64,000 nt of DNA, taken from positions 1 through 64,000 of the forward strand of contig CAZCBE010000011.1 in assembly GCA_964496695.1 (NCBI GenBank), in the 5' to 3' direction. The notes beneath the pieces were generated by a model. That model saw only the letters and a list, made by a program, of their open reading frames with translations, was not told where the DNA came from and did no database searches. The stretch is from SXTU01 sp964496695 (GTDB lineage: Bacteria > Verrucomicrobiota > Verrucomicrobiia > Limisphaerales > SXTU01). Both the position numbers and the translations under genes were made by a program. Below, one piece after another: positions 50,364 to 57,706 of this stretch (position 1 is its first letter; each line of letters opens with the position of its first letter).

Positions 50364-50819
50364 TCACCCCACCTTCTTGTTCTTCTTCCACGGCTGATCC
50401 GGAAACTTCTCCGGCAGCTTGAAGGCCTGTGGAGCCGGCTTGGCGAGTTCGAGTTCGGGGTCGGCTGCGGCGGCGGGGGTGGTGCCGGGGGCGGTCATGT
50501 TGCCTTTCCACGAGGCGATGCGGGCCTGGAGGCCGTGGTGTTCGGCGGTCACTTTGTTCCCGGCGCGCATGTAGAAGAGGGAGAGGTTCGTGTGGACGAG
50601 CTGCTCGTGCGGGCGCATCTGCTCGGCCTTGTGCCCCTCGGCGATGGCGGTGGCGAAGTCGCCCTTCCGACAATAGGCCATGCCGAGCGAGAGCTGGGCG
50701 TCGAAGTGCGCGGGATCGGCGGCCAGCACAGCGCGGAGGCCGGTGATGGCGGTGTCGTAATCGCCCTGGCTGAAGGCGAACATGGCGTCGTCGTATTGGG
50801 CCTGAAGGTCGGGCAGCAT
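50364..50819 (-). CDS. Small cytoplasmic TPR protein
   Basis: 151 residues from the ATG at 50819 (MLPDLQAQYDDAMFAFSQGD). Three tetratricopeptide units: YDDAMFAFSQGDYDTAITGL, AHFDAQLSLGMAYCRKGDFA and LVHTNLSLFYMRAGNKVTAE. Asn/Leu/Tyr/Gly/Ala spacing is good. The C-terminal part (about 105-151) is Pro/Ala/Lys-rich and ends DQPWKKNKKVG. No signal peptide from this start. Partner proteins unknown. Confidence 0.82.
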   Translation of the reverse strand: MLPDLQAQYDDAMFAFSQGDYDTAITGLRAVLAADPAHFDAQLSLGMAYCRKGDFATAIAEGHKAEQMRPHEQLVHTNLSLFYMRAGNKVTAEHHGLQARIASWKGNMTAPGTTPAAAADPELELAKPAPQAFKLPEKFPDQPWKKNKKVG

Positions 50820-50910
50820 CGTAAGGAAAGGTAAGCGGGGCAGGGCGGGGTGAATAGGGAATAGTAGCACTCTTTGGACAGACGCATGCGCCTGCACGTC
50901 TCAAAAGGGG

Positions 50911-50992
50911 TCCTGCGGATAACGCGGATGACGCGGATAGGGAGTCCGTTTCATGCACTTCCTTTTCGCGGCCTTTCGCGTGTTTGGCGGGC
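50911..50992. repeat. Nonamer repeats E2 and G3
   Basis: E2 (50911-50940) is TCCTGCGGATAACGCGGATG then ACGCGGATAG, matching the left arm of E1 at 2498-2528. G3 (50961-50992) has TTTTCGCGGCC and TTTCGCGTGTTTGGCGGGC, related to G1/G2. In the 250-bp spacer before the GreA-like gene. Confidence 0.55.
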
Positions 50993-51070
50993 AGACCTCC
51001 AGAATTCAGCCCGGAGCTTGTAAATCGCCGTTTCCGTGACACCGTCCCGCCGCATGAACATTGAAGCCGT

Positions 51071-51592
51071 ATGACTGTTGCCGCACGGAAAGCCGCACCT
51101 GCCGGGTCGCCGTTGAACAAGCGCGCGGTGATCAAAGCCATCGTCGCCGCCCTTCAGGCCGAGCTGGCCACCTACGTCCGCGCCGCCAAGTCAGCCCGGG
51201 CCGAGGCCACGGACGAGCAGAGCCGCGCGGAGAACAAGTATGACACGCGCGGGCTGGAAGCCTCCTACCTCGCCGCCGGCCAGGCGCGGCAGGTCGTGGA
51301 ACTGGAGGGGGCGATTGGGGCTTTTGAGACCTTGCCCGCCCGCGAGTTTGCGCCGGGCGAGGTGATCGGGCTGGGCGCTCTGGTGGAACTGGAGCAGAAC
51401 GCCGAGCGGGAGTTTTACTTCATCGGGCCAAGCGCGGGCGGCACGGAGGCGGTGTGTGGCAAGCGCACCGTCCTGGTCATCACCCCGCAGTCCCCGCTCG
51501 GTGGGCAATTGCAGGGGCGCAAGCAGGGGGACCGGCTGGAACTGGCTTTCGGCGGGAAGAAGAAATCGGCGCTCGTGGTGAGTGTCGGATGA
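51071..51592 (+). CDS. GreA/GreB-type transcription elongation factor family protein
   Basis: 173 residues from the ATG at 51071. N-terminal coiled coil about 20-80 (AALQAELATYVRAAKSARAEA, split; ENKYDTRGLEASYLAAGQAR) with the acidic tip region ATDEQSRAENKYDTRG. C-terminal FKBP-like domain about 95-170 (VIGLGALVELEQNAEREFYF, VVLVITPQSPLGGQLQGRKQGD in part). The EN(K)YDTR(G)LE phrase is typical of Gre-like proteins that enter the RNA polymerase secondary channel. It is divergent from canonical GreA, so transcript-cleavage activity is uncertain. Confidence 0.8.
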   Translation: MTVAARKAAPAGSPLNKRAVIKAIVAALQAELATYVRAAKSARAEATDEQSRAENKYDTRGLEASYLAAGQARQVVELEGAIGAFETLPAREFAPGEVIGLGALVELEQNAEREFYFIGPSAGGTEAVCGKRTVLVITPQSPLGGQLQGRKQGDRLELAFGGKKKSALVVSVG

Positions 51593-51711
51593 GGCGGCAG
51601 CAGCGGGTGGTTGAGGTTCCTTGCCCGGAATGATGAAGCCGGGCCGAGGGGCGGCTTGAGCCGTGTTGAGCCTGGACTACGAGTCTGAACGCTCGTCTTC
51701 GCTACTCCGCA

Positions 51712-52041
51712 TCAGCGTTCAAGCAGTCGCGCCGCCGCCGTGAAGCCCGTCACCTCGGGGGCATTCCTGCGGGGGAAGACTTCGAGTTTTAAGCGTCCGT
51801 CCGCCTGCAACTGCGCCAGCACAACGCCTTGCGTCACGTCGGCATCGAGACGCTCCTGCCGCTGTCCGGCGGTGCCGAGCCGGCCCCAGACCAGTTCGTA
51901 TTTCACCAGGCCATCCTGGACGCTGACCTTGGCCGGGTCCGGTGCGTTGCCGCGCACCCAGAACTGCCGGGGCCGGCCCTCGTAATTGCCGAGCGACACC
52001 ACAATGTTCGTCGGCTCGTTGTGGTGATAAACGAAGGCCAC
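51712..52041 (-). CDS. Small hypothetical protein downstream of fabI
   Basis: 109 residues with a GTG start at 52041, the only standard start codon in the frame. The open frame continues upstream to within the fabI gene and would read LDYWDGHV just before the GTG, so a non-standard or missed start is possible. Beta-rich sequence (NIVVSLGNYEGRPRQFWV, GLVKYELVWGRLG, GRLKLEVFPRRN) without membrane segment. Family not recognised. It begins 36 bp after the fabI stop in the same direction, so co-transcription is likely. Confidence 0.55.
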   Translation of the reverse strand: MAFVYHHNEPTNIVVSLGNYEGRPRQFWVRGNAPDPAKVSVQDGLVKYELVWGRLGTAGQRQERLDADVTQGVVLAQLQADGRLKLEVFPRRNAPEVTGFTAAARLLER

Positions 52042-52076
52042 ATGCCCATCCCAATAATCGAGCCGGCGGTGGCTGC

Positions 52077-52868
52077 CTAAGCCGCCTTCGGAGCCTCGGT
52101 CATGCCCATGATCTCATAGCCGCAGTCCACATAGAGCACCTGGCCGGTGATCGCCGCCGCACCATCGCTGGCGAGGAAGGTGCCGGTCGCGCCGAGTTCG
52201 TCGGGGAGGACGTTGCGCTTGAGTGGCGCATGCTGCTCGTAGTGCTTCAGCATCGCGCTGAAGCCGGCGATGCCGCGGGCCGCCAGGGTGTTGACCGGGC
52301 CGGCGGAGATGCAGTTCACGCGGATCTTCTGCCCGCCGAGGTCGTAGGCGAGGTAGCGGGTGCTGGCTTCCAGCGCGGCCTTGGCCACGCCCATGACGTT
52401 GTAATGCGGGATGACTTTTTCCGCGCCGTAGTAGCTCATGGCCACAATGCTGCCGCCTTCGGTCATCAGCGGCGCGGCCCCGCGAGCGAGGGCGACGAGC
52501 GAATAGGCGCTGACGTCGTGCGCGACCTTGAAGGCATCGCGCGTGGTGTTCACGAAGCGGCCTTCAAGGGCTTCCTTCGGGGCGAAGGCGACCGCGTGAA
52601 GAAGCAGATGCAGCTTGCCGAACTTCTGCTGCACGGCGGCAAAGACGGTGGCGATGTCCTCGTCCTTGGTCACGTCGCAGGGCAGGAGCAGCGTGTCCGG
52701 GCCGAAGGCGCTGACGAGTTCCTCGACATTCTCCTTGAGTCGTTCGCCTTGGTAGGTGAAGGCGAGGGTGGCCCCGGCCTTGGCCCAGGCCTGGGCGATG
52801 GCCCATGCGATGGAGCGCTTGTTGGCGACGCCGAAGACGATCCCGATTTTGCCAGCGAGTTGTGACAT
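52077..52868 (-). CDS. fabI: Enoyl-[acyl-carrier-protein] reductase (NADH), FabI type
   Basis: 263 residues from the ATG at 52868. FabI pattern throughout: GKIGIVFGVANKRSIAWAIA (nucleotide-binding loop), FTYQGERLKENVEEL, LLPCDVTKDEDIATVF, LLLHAVAFAPKEALEGRF, then SYYGAEKVIPHYNVMGVAKA carrying the catalytic Tyr-x6-Lys, and ISAGPVNTLAARGIAGF with ATGTFLASDGAAAITGQVLY. Catalyses the last reduction of each fatty-acid elongation cycle. Upstream spacer carries an octamer fold-back (52928-53012). Confidence 0.97.
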   Translation of the reverse strand: MSQLAGKIGIVFGVANKRSIAWAIAQAWAKAGATLAFTYQGERLKENVEELVSAFGPDTLLLPCDVTKDEDIATVFAAVQQKFGKLHLLLHAVAFAPKEALEGRFVNTTRDAFKVAHDVSAYSLVALARGAAPLMTEGGSIVAMSYYGAEKVIPHYNVMGVAKAALEASTRYLAYDLGGQKIRVNCISAGPVNTLAARGIAGFSAMLKHYEQHAPLKRNVLPDELGATGTFLASDGAAAITGQVLYVDCGYEIMGMTEAPKAA

Positions 52869-52927
52869 AGCGGAGAAAGAATGCGTTGGCACAACGGCGG
52901 GAGGCAAGCGGGGAGTTCGGGGCGCAA

Positions 52928-53012
52928 CGGAGTGACGGAGTATTGGAGCGGTCGAGTGATGGCAGACGGCATCTGGTCCCCCCACTCCATCACTCCGATA
53001 CTCCACCACGCC
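52928..53012. repeat. Octamer fold-back L2 (CGGAGTGA words)
   Basis: The left arm 52928-52962 reads CGGAGTGA CGGAGTAT, TGGAGCGG TCGAGTGA. The right arm 52981-53012 is the complement (CCACTCCA TCACTCCG, ATACTCCA CCACGCC). The arms are 18 bp apart. Same word family and period as L1 at 11629-11692. Fills the spacer between the MFS gene stop (53020) and fabI. Confidence 0.75.
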
Positions 53013-53019
53013 GCTCTCC

Positions 53020-54186
53020 TTATCGCTTCAACCGCAGTCCTACCAGCCCCGCCAGCCCCACGAGCAAAAGTGCCGTGACACCGAAGGCCCCCGCGTGGGG
53101 TTGGGCCGGCGCGAGAAAGAGCGCGCCAGCTCCCACGGCCGGGCCAAGGCAGATGCCGATGCCAATGGCGGCTTCGTGGATGCCGCCGTGCTCGCTCTGC
53201 GTGTCCCCCACGTCCATCGAGTAGAAGAGCGAGGCGTAGTAGAGCAGGCCGGTGGCCATGCCGAAGACAATCTGCGCTCCGATCAGGACGCCGAAGGATT
53301 TTCCCAGCAACAGCACGGCATAGGCCGCGATCAGGGCGATGAACGCCGCGAGCATCCAGCGGAAGCGGTAATGCCAGCCGCCCCACCGCCATAGCAGGAA
53401 GAAGGTGCCGAGGCGTGCGAGAAACCACACGGCCCAGAACCAGCCGCTCTGCGCGACGCTGAGGCCGAGTTCCGCTGAGCGGCCTGGAACAACGGCGAGG
53501 AAGGAATGAATGGCAATATAGGCAAATGGGTTTGCCAGCCAGGCCATCTTGAGAAAAGTCTCCGGACGAACTGGCTGGTGCAACGCCGCCTCTTCCGGGT
53601 GGTGGGGCGTAACGGATGACAGCGTAGGGACTGGCGGATGGGGCAGGCGCTCCAGCCAGAGCGTCACCGCGTATTGCATCGCGAAGAGGACGGCGGGAAT
53701 CCAGAACAGGCTGCGCGGCCCGAGCCATTCAAACAGGGAACCGCCCGCGAAATACATCAGCCCGGCGCAGCCGGACCAGACGATGTTGTAGATGCCCACC
53801 ATGCGCTTGGTGCCTTCGTCGGATTCGCCGTGCGTGGCGAAGGCTTCCAGGGCGGGCCAGGTAAAGCACATCGCCACGGTCCAGCAGAGCAGGGTGAGAA
53901 ACACCCCCGCGAGCGAATGCAACAGCGCGCCGGCAACCATCGCCAAAGCCATGCCGAGGAAGCCGACCTTCAGCGAGGCTGTCAGGCCCCGTCGTTCAGC
54001 GAAACGCCCGCCCAGCCACGCCGCCGGAACGTAGATGAGGCCGTGCAGGGCACAGGTGAGCAGGTTCTCCCGGTTTCCAAACCCATGCTCCTGCTGGAGC
54101 AGGAAGAACAGATAGGTGCCGAAATAGGAGCACCCGAGCGTGTTCAACCCGGCGAGCAGGAAACCAATGGCTTTACGGCGGGTCAT
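53020..54186 (-). CDS. MFS transporter
   Basis: 388 residues from the ATG at 54186; a GTG five codons earlier is possible. Twelve hydrophobic segments can be counted. Between helices 2 and 3 is the MFS loop GGRFAERRGLTASLKVGFLG. The remainder has MFS-like spacing (FAYIAIHSFLAVVPGRSAEL, YYASLFYSMDVGDTQSEHGG). The substrate cannot be told. Fold-backs flank it on both sides (L2 and F). Confidence 0.88.
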   Translation of the reverse strand: MTRRKAIGFLLAGLNTLGCSYFGTYLFFLLQQEHGFGNRENLLTCALHGLIYVPAAWLGGRFAERRGLTASLKVGFLGMALAMVAGALLHSLAGVFLTLLCWTVAMCFTWPALEAFATHGESDEGTKRMVGIYNIVWSGCAGLMYFAGGSLFEWLGPRSLFWIPAVLFAMQYAVTLWLERLPHPPVPTLSSVTPHHPEEAALHQPVRPETFLKMAWLANPFAYIAIHSFLAVVPGRSAELGLSVAQSGWFWAVWFLARLGTFFLLWRWGGWHYRFRWMLAAFIALIAAYAVLLLGKSFGVLIGAQIVFGMATGLLYYASLFYSMDVGDTQSEHGGIHEAAIGIGICLGPAVGAGALFLAPAQPHAGAFGVTALLLVGLAGLVGLRLKR

Positions 54187-54203
54187 GGGAAGGGAAACCA
54201 CAA

Positions 54204-54303
54204 CTGGACACGAATGAACACTAATTCAAAAGGGACCCGTTCGGGTTTTGCCTGCGGGGCGACGGCTTTCTCATTCGTGTGTATTCGTGGTCATTCGTGG
54301 TTA
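54204..54303. repeat. Nonamer fold-back F (ATTCGTGTG / CACGAATGA words)
   Basis: The left arm 54204-54227 (TGGACACGAATGAACACTAA) pairs with the right arm 54271-54303 (ATTCGTGTG TATTCGTGG, TCATTCGTGG TTA), which is a run of nine-base words. The right arm ends in the TTA that is the NUDIX gene's stop codon (minus strand TAA). Loop about 43 bp. Confidence 0.78.
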
Positions 54304-54753
54304 GACTTCTTCGAGGGCCTTCCGGCAATACCACTTCACCGCGTTGGACATGGGCGGCTGGAGTTGGTCGAGGTCGTCCGCGCTGCACCAGCGGATGTCG
54401 TGGTGTTCTTCGGCGGCGAGGGTCACGTCCCCGCTGATGGGGCGTGCCCAATAGATCATGCCGATGTGCTCGTGGGTGTCGCTGATGCGGTGGATGTCGA
54501 GGAAACGCGGGGCGATGAGCGCGCGGGTGCCGGGTTCCGTCGTGGGCGGGCGTTCGCCGACGAGTTCCACGTCGAGGCCGCTCTCCTCCTTCGCTTCACG
54601 AAGTGCGGCGATCTCCGGGTCTTCATCCAGTTCGATGTGCCCGCCCAGCGGCAGCCACTTGCCGAGCTTGCGATGCAGGATGAGCAGCACCTTCGCCTCG
54701 TGGACGACGAAGATGGCAACGGTGAAGTCTATCTTTTCGTGGATGTGGGCCAT
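54301..54753 (-). CDS. NUDIX hydrolase
   Basis: 150 residues from the ATG at 54753. The NUDIX box GGHIELDEDPEIAALREAKE-ESGL (about 38-61) matches Gx5Ex7REUxEExGU, coordinating Mg2+ for hydrolysis of nucleoside-diphosphate-linked compounds. The N-terminus FTVAIFVVHEAKVLLILHRK and the DTHEHIGMIYWARP strand are typical. Substrate unknown. Its stop codon is the last base triplet of fold-back F and fold-back D lies just upstream. Confidence 0.93.
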   Translation of the reverse strand: MAHIHEKIDFTVAIFVVHEAKVLLILHRKLGKWLPLGGHIELDEDPEIAALREAKEESGLDVELVGERPPTTEPGTRALIAPRFLDIHRISDTHEHIGMIYWARPISGDVTLAAEEHHDIRWCSADDLDQLQPPMSNAVKWYCRKALEEV

Positions 54754-54761
54754 GCGGGAAA

Positions 54762-54848
54762 GTGATTAGTAATCAGTGTTCAGTAATCAGTCGAAACGCG
54801 CGGCGGGACTGAACACTGGTTGCGGAAGGCTGAACACTGAAAACTGAG
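54762..54848. repeat. Heptamer fold-back D (AGTAATC / CTGAACA words)
   Basis: The left arm 54762-54792 reads AGTAATC AGTGTTC AGTAATC after GATT. The right arm 54808-54848 reads ACTGAACACTGG and CTGAACACTGAAAACTGAG, its complement in heptamer steps. Lies between the NUDIX start (54753) and the response regulator stop (54856), filling that spacer. Confidence 0.78.
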
Positions 54849-54855
54849 TGCGGTG

Positions 54856-55524
54856 CTACCGTCCGTTGCCTTCCGTGTGGCGCACATACCACGCCGCCGC
54901 CTGTGCGCGTCGTTCCACGCCGAGCTTTTCCATCACGCCGGTCATCAGGTTGCGCACCGTTTTTTCGTTCAAGCCCAGCGTGTCGGCGATCTCCTTGTTC
55001 GTCCGGCCGTCCGCCACCAGGGCGAGCGTCCGCTGTTCCTGCTGTGCCAGGTGGTCGAGTTTGCCGCGTGCGGTGGTTTCGCCGCCGTCACGCCCGTTTC
55101 CCATCAGCACGCGCTTCACGGCGGGATGCAGCACTGAATCCCCCTGCGCCACGCTCACGATGCCCGCCGCGAGGGCCTCCTCGTTGCTGTCCTTGAGCAT
55201 GTAGCCATCCACGCCCGCCTCGAGCGCGGCGCGGATGGTGGCGGCGTCGGAAAACTGCGTGAGCACGAGCACGCGCGGCGCCGGGGCGGACGCCTTGAGC
55301 TGTCCACAAAGCGCAATCCCGTTGTCGTTGCCGATGCGCAGGTCGAGCAGCACCACCTCTGGCTTCAGCCGTGCGGCTTCGGCCAGCGCTTCGCGCGCCG
55401 TCGCGGCCTCGCCAACCACCTTGATCCGCGGAAATTCCGCGAGCAGCGAGCGCAGGCCCGCCCGCACCACCTTGTGGTCGTCCACGAGGAGAACGCGAAT
55501 GGGGCTGTTGTTCACGGTAGCCAT
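54856..55524 (-). CDS. NarL/LuxR-type response regulator
   Basis: 222 residues from the ATG at 55524. Receiver domain about 8-125 with acidic pair in LLVDDHKVV (15-16), phospho-acceptor Asp61 (VVLLDLRIGND), VLTQFSDAATI and Lys in GYMLKDS. LuxR-type helix-turn-helix at about 150-215 (LDHLAQQEQRTLALVADGRTNKEIADTLGLNEKTVRNLM, in order across that span). It is encoded 36 bp after the sensor kinase in the same direction, so they form a two-component pair. Target genes unknown. Confidence 0.95.
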   Translation of the reverse strand: MATVNNSPIRVLLVDDHKVVRAGLRSLLAEFPRIKVVGEAATAREALAEAARLKPEVVLLDLRIGNDNGIALCGQLKASAPAPRVLVLTQFSDAATIRAALEAGVDGYMLKDSNEEALAAGIVSVAQGDSVLHPAVKRVLMGNGRDGGETTARGKLDHLAQQEQRTLALVADGRTNKEIADTLGLNEKTVRNLMTGVMEKLGVERRAQAAAWYVRHTEGNGR

Positions 55525-55560
55525 GCTCCGGCCCGAGCAGACCAGAGAACCCGGGACGCT

Positions 55561-57363
55561 TCAAGCGCCTTGCGGCGGACTCGCCCACTCGACAACGATG
55601 CGCGTGGGGCCGCCGGGCCGGGACTCCAGCCGGCAGGAGCCGCCCAGTGCAGCCACGCGTGCGTGGATGTTCCGCAGGCCATGTCCATCGGCTGGAGCTT
55701 TCGCGGGGTCGAAGCCCGCCCCGTCATCCGTGACCTCCAGCCGCCACCTGGCTTCCAGGCGTTGCAAACTGACTCCGATGCGCCGGGCCTTGCCATGTCG
55801 CCGCGCGTTGCTCACCGCCTCACGCACGATGTTCACGATGTTCGCCGTCGCATCCTCCGGCGGCGTCACGACGTTTTCCGGCGGCAGGTTCAAATTCACT
55901 TCACATTCACCATCGCAGCCGACTGCGTCCGCCACCGCGCGCAACGAGTTGCCCAGCGGTTCCGCCGCCCGCCGCTGCCGTTCGCCGCCCAGATGGCCGC
56001 GCACGGTGGCCATCACGTCATCCAACGCCTGCGTCTGCTGCGTCAGCAATGCTTCGGCCTCGCCCGCGTCACGCCGCACCACGCGGCGTGCCTTGCTGAG
56101 TGACAAGGTCAGCGCGTAGAGCGATTGCAGCACGCCGTCATGGAGGTCGCGACGTGTCGTCTCGCGTGATTCGACGGCTGCATGAAGTTGTGCCCGCGCC
56201 TCCGTCAGTTCCCGTGCCGCCTGCTCGGCGGAAGCGCGCGCGCGCACTTCGATGCCGAACAACAACGCCACCGCTGCGCTCAAGGCCGTGCCGACGATGA
56301 GCACCCAGACCGTGCGGTGGGATGCCGTGGTCGCGTCAAATACAGGCGTGGACTGAAACACCGCCGCCCACTGGTAACCATACCAGCGGGTCAGCTCGGT
56401 TTTGGTGAAGGCAGACTGGTAGTCCGGCCCGTTGGGCGACACACCCGGCAGCCGCGTGTTAACCTGAAGCGCGTCTTTCGGCTCCGGTCGGTCGTAGAGT
56501 TTGAAAGTCGCGGCCAGTTGCTGCCCGACGAACACACTTTCAACGAGCCGGTCAAAATCCACGGCGGCATAGACCATCCCCTTGAAGGCTGGCGCACGCG
56601 TCGTGGCCCGCACTATAGCCTGCTCGCCGGGACTTTTGCCATGAAGAGTGCCCTCGCTCGCGGCGGGCCGGTCGCGATAATAAACCGGCAGCGCCATCAT
56701 GAAACCGCCGCCTGCCGCTCGCTCAGGAGCGGCGGGAAAATGGATCTGCCCGGTCACCCCGGCGTGCCCGGAACCACGCACCCGGTCAGCCAGCCCCCCC
56801 ATCACGGGATGGCTGAACCAGTCCTCCTCATACGGCGGGGTTTGCTCGGGACTGGCGCTCCAATGAAAGACCACCGGCAACCGTGCATCACCCGGGCCAC
56901 GTGCGCGCCGCCAAACATAAGGACGGCCCAGACGTTGGCTCATGTAGGCGACGAGATTCGTATGGTTCCACGGGCTGACCATGTGCGCGTAACCCACGCT
57001 GCGAAGGGCGGCGAAGCTGGCCGGCAAATTCAAAAGCTCCACTTCATTGTGCCATTGGGCCTCGGTGGGCAGCAGCACGCCGTCGGCGTATTGGAAGCCC
57101 GCCGCCGGCGGATGGTCCGCGCTGAAGAAATCCTGCAACCGCGCCAGACCTGCCTCGTATTTCTCGACGGTGGACTCGACGGCGTTCCACGTCTGCTTCA
57201 CCGCCGAGTTGAACCGCTCCTGGTCCTGCCGGCGCGCCTCGGCCCGCTGCCACATGTGCAGGCCCGTCGTAAGCGCCAGACCGCAGGCGAACACCAGCCA
57301 CGCCGGCCAGTAAGGCCCCGGCCGCGCGCGCGCGGACAGAGGTTGGGCCGGAAACGGACGCAT
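55561..57363 (-). CDS. CHASE-domain sensor histidine kinase (HisKA_3/NarX type)
   Basis: 600 residues from the ATG at 57363; a TTG 12 codons earlier is weaker. Membrane helices at about 19-37 and 352-370 bracket an extracytoplasmic CHASE-like sensory domain (VESTVEKYEAGLARLQDFFS, FAALRSVGYAHMVSPWNHTN, GMVYAAVDFDRLVESVFVGQ). The cytoplasmic part has the HisKA_3 dimer helix with phospho-accepting His408 (RRDLHDGVLQSLYALTL) and a HATPase domain from about 480 (IVREAVSNARRHGKA, DDGAGFDPAKAPADGHGLRN). Signals to the adjacent LuxR-type regulator. Ligand unknown; CHASE domains often sense small molecules. Confidence 0.93.
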   Translation of the reverse strand: MRPFPAQPLSARARPGPYWPAWLVFACGLALTTGLHMWQRAEARRQDQERFNSAVKQTWNAVESTVEKYEAGLARLQDFFSADHPPAAGFQYADGVLLPTEAQWHNEVELLNLPASFAALRSVGYAHMVSPWNHTNLVAYMSQRLGRPYVWRRARGPGDARLPVVFHWSASPEQTPPYEEDWFSHPVMGGLADRVRGSGHAGVTGQIHFPAAPERAAGGGFMMALPVYYRDRPAASEGTLHGKSPGEQAIVRATTRAPAFKGMVYAAVDFDRLVESVFVGQQLAATFKLYDRPEPKDALQVNTRLPGVSPNGPDYQSAFTKTELTRWYGYQWAAVFQSTPVFDATTASHRTVWVLIVGTALSAAVALLFGIEVRARASAEQAARELTEARAQLHAAVESRETTRRDLHDGVLQSLYALTLSLSKARRVVRRDAGEAEALLTQQTQALDDVMATVRGHLGGERQRRAAEPLGNSLRAVADAVGCDGECEVNLNLPPENVVTPPEDATANIVNIVREAVSNARRHGKARRIGVSLQRLEARWRLEVTDDGAGFDPAKAPADGHGLRNIHARVAALGGSCRLESRPGGPTRIVVEWASPPQGA

Positions 57364-57706
57364 CAGGAGCAGGCTAGGTGGCTGGGCAACCTGCGGCAAG
57401 CCACCGCCCGCCGAAAGGACATTTTGTTGAACCGGGGCGGAATGTCCCGATACCAGCGGGACATTTTGCAGGGGCGACGGGACATCTGCCCATTTGGTTC
57501 CTGCACGCTGAAGCCACCATGATGTGCCCGTGCATCAAGCCAGCGCCAAGTTCGGGAGATGGGGAGACCAGCAGTGGTTCGTTCGCGTGGCATCGGCACC
57601 ACGCCGTGTCCGGGCCGGAGGATGCTCCGGCCCGGACTGCTTCGCACCGCCTGTTCCGGTAAGTCGAGGCTGCCGCCACGCCAACTCCGCAGTGAAGCCC
57701 GCGCCC

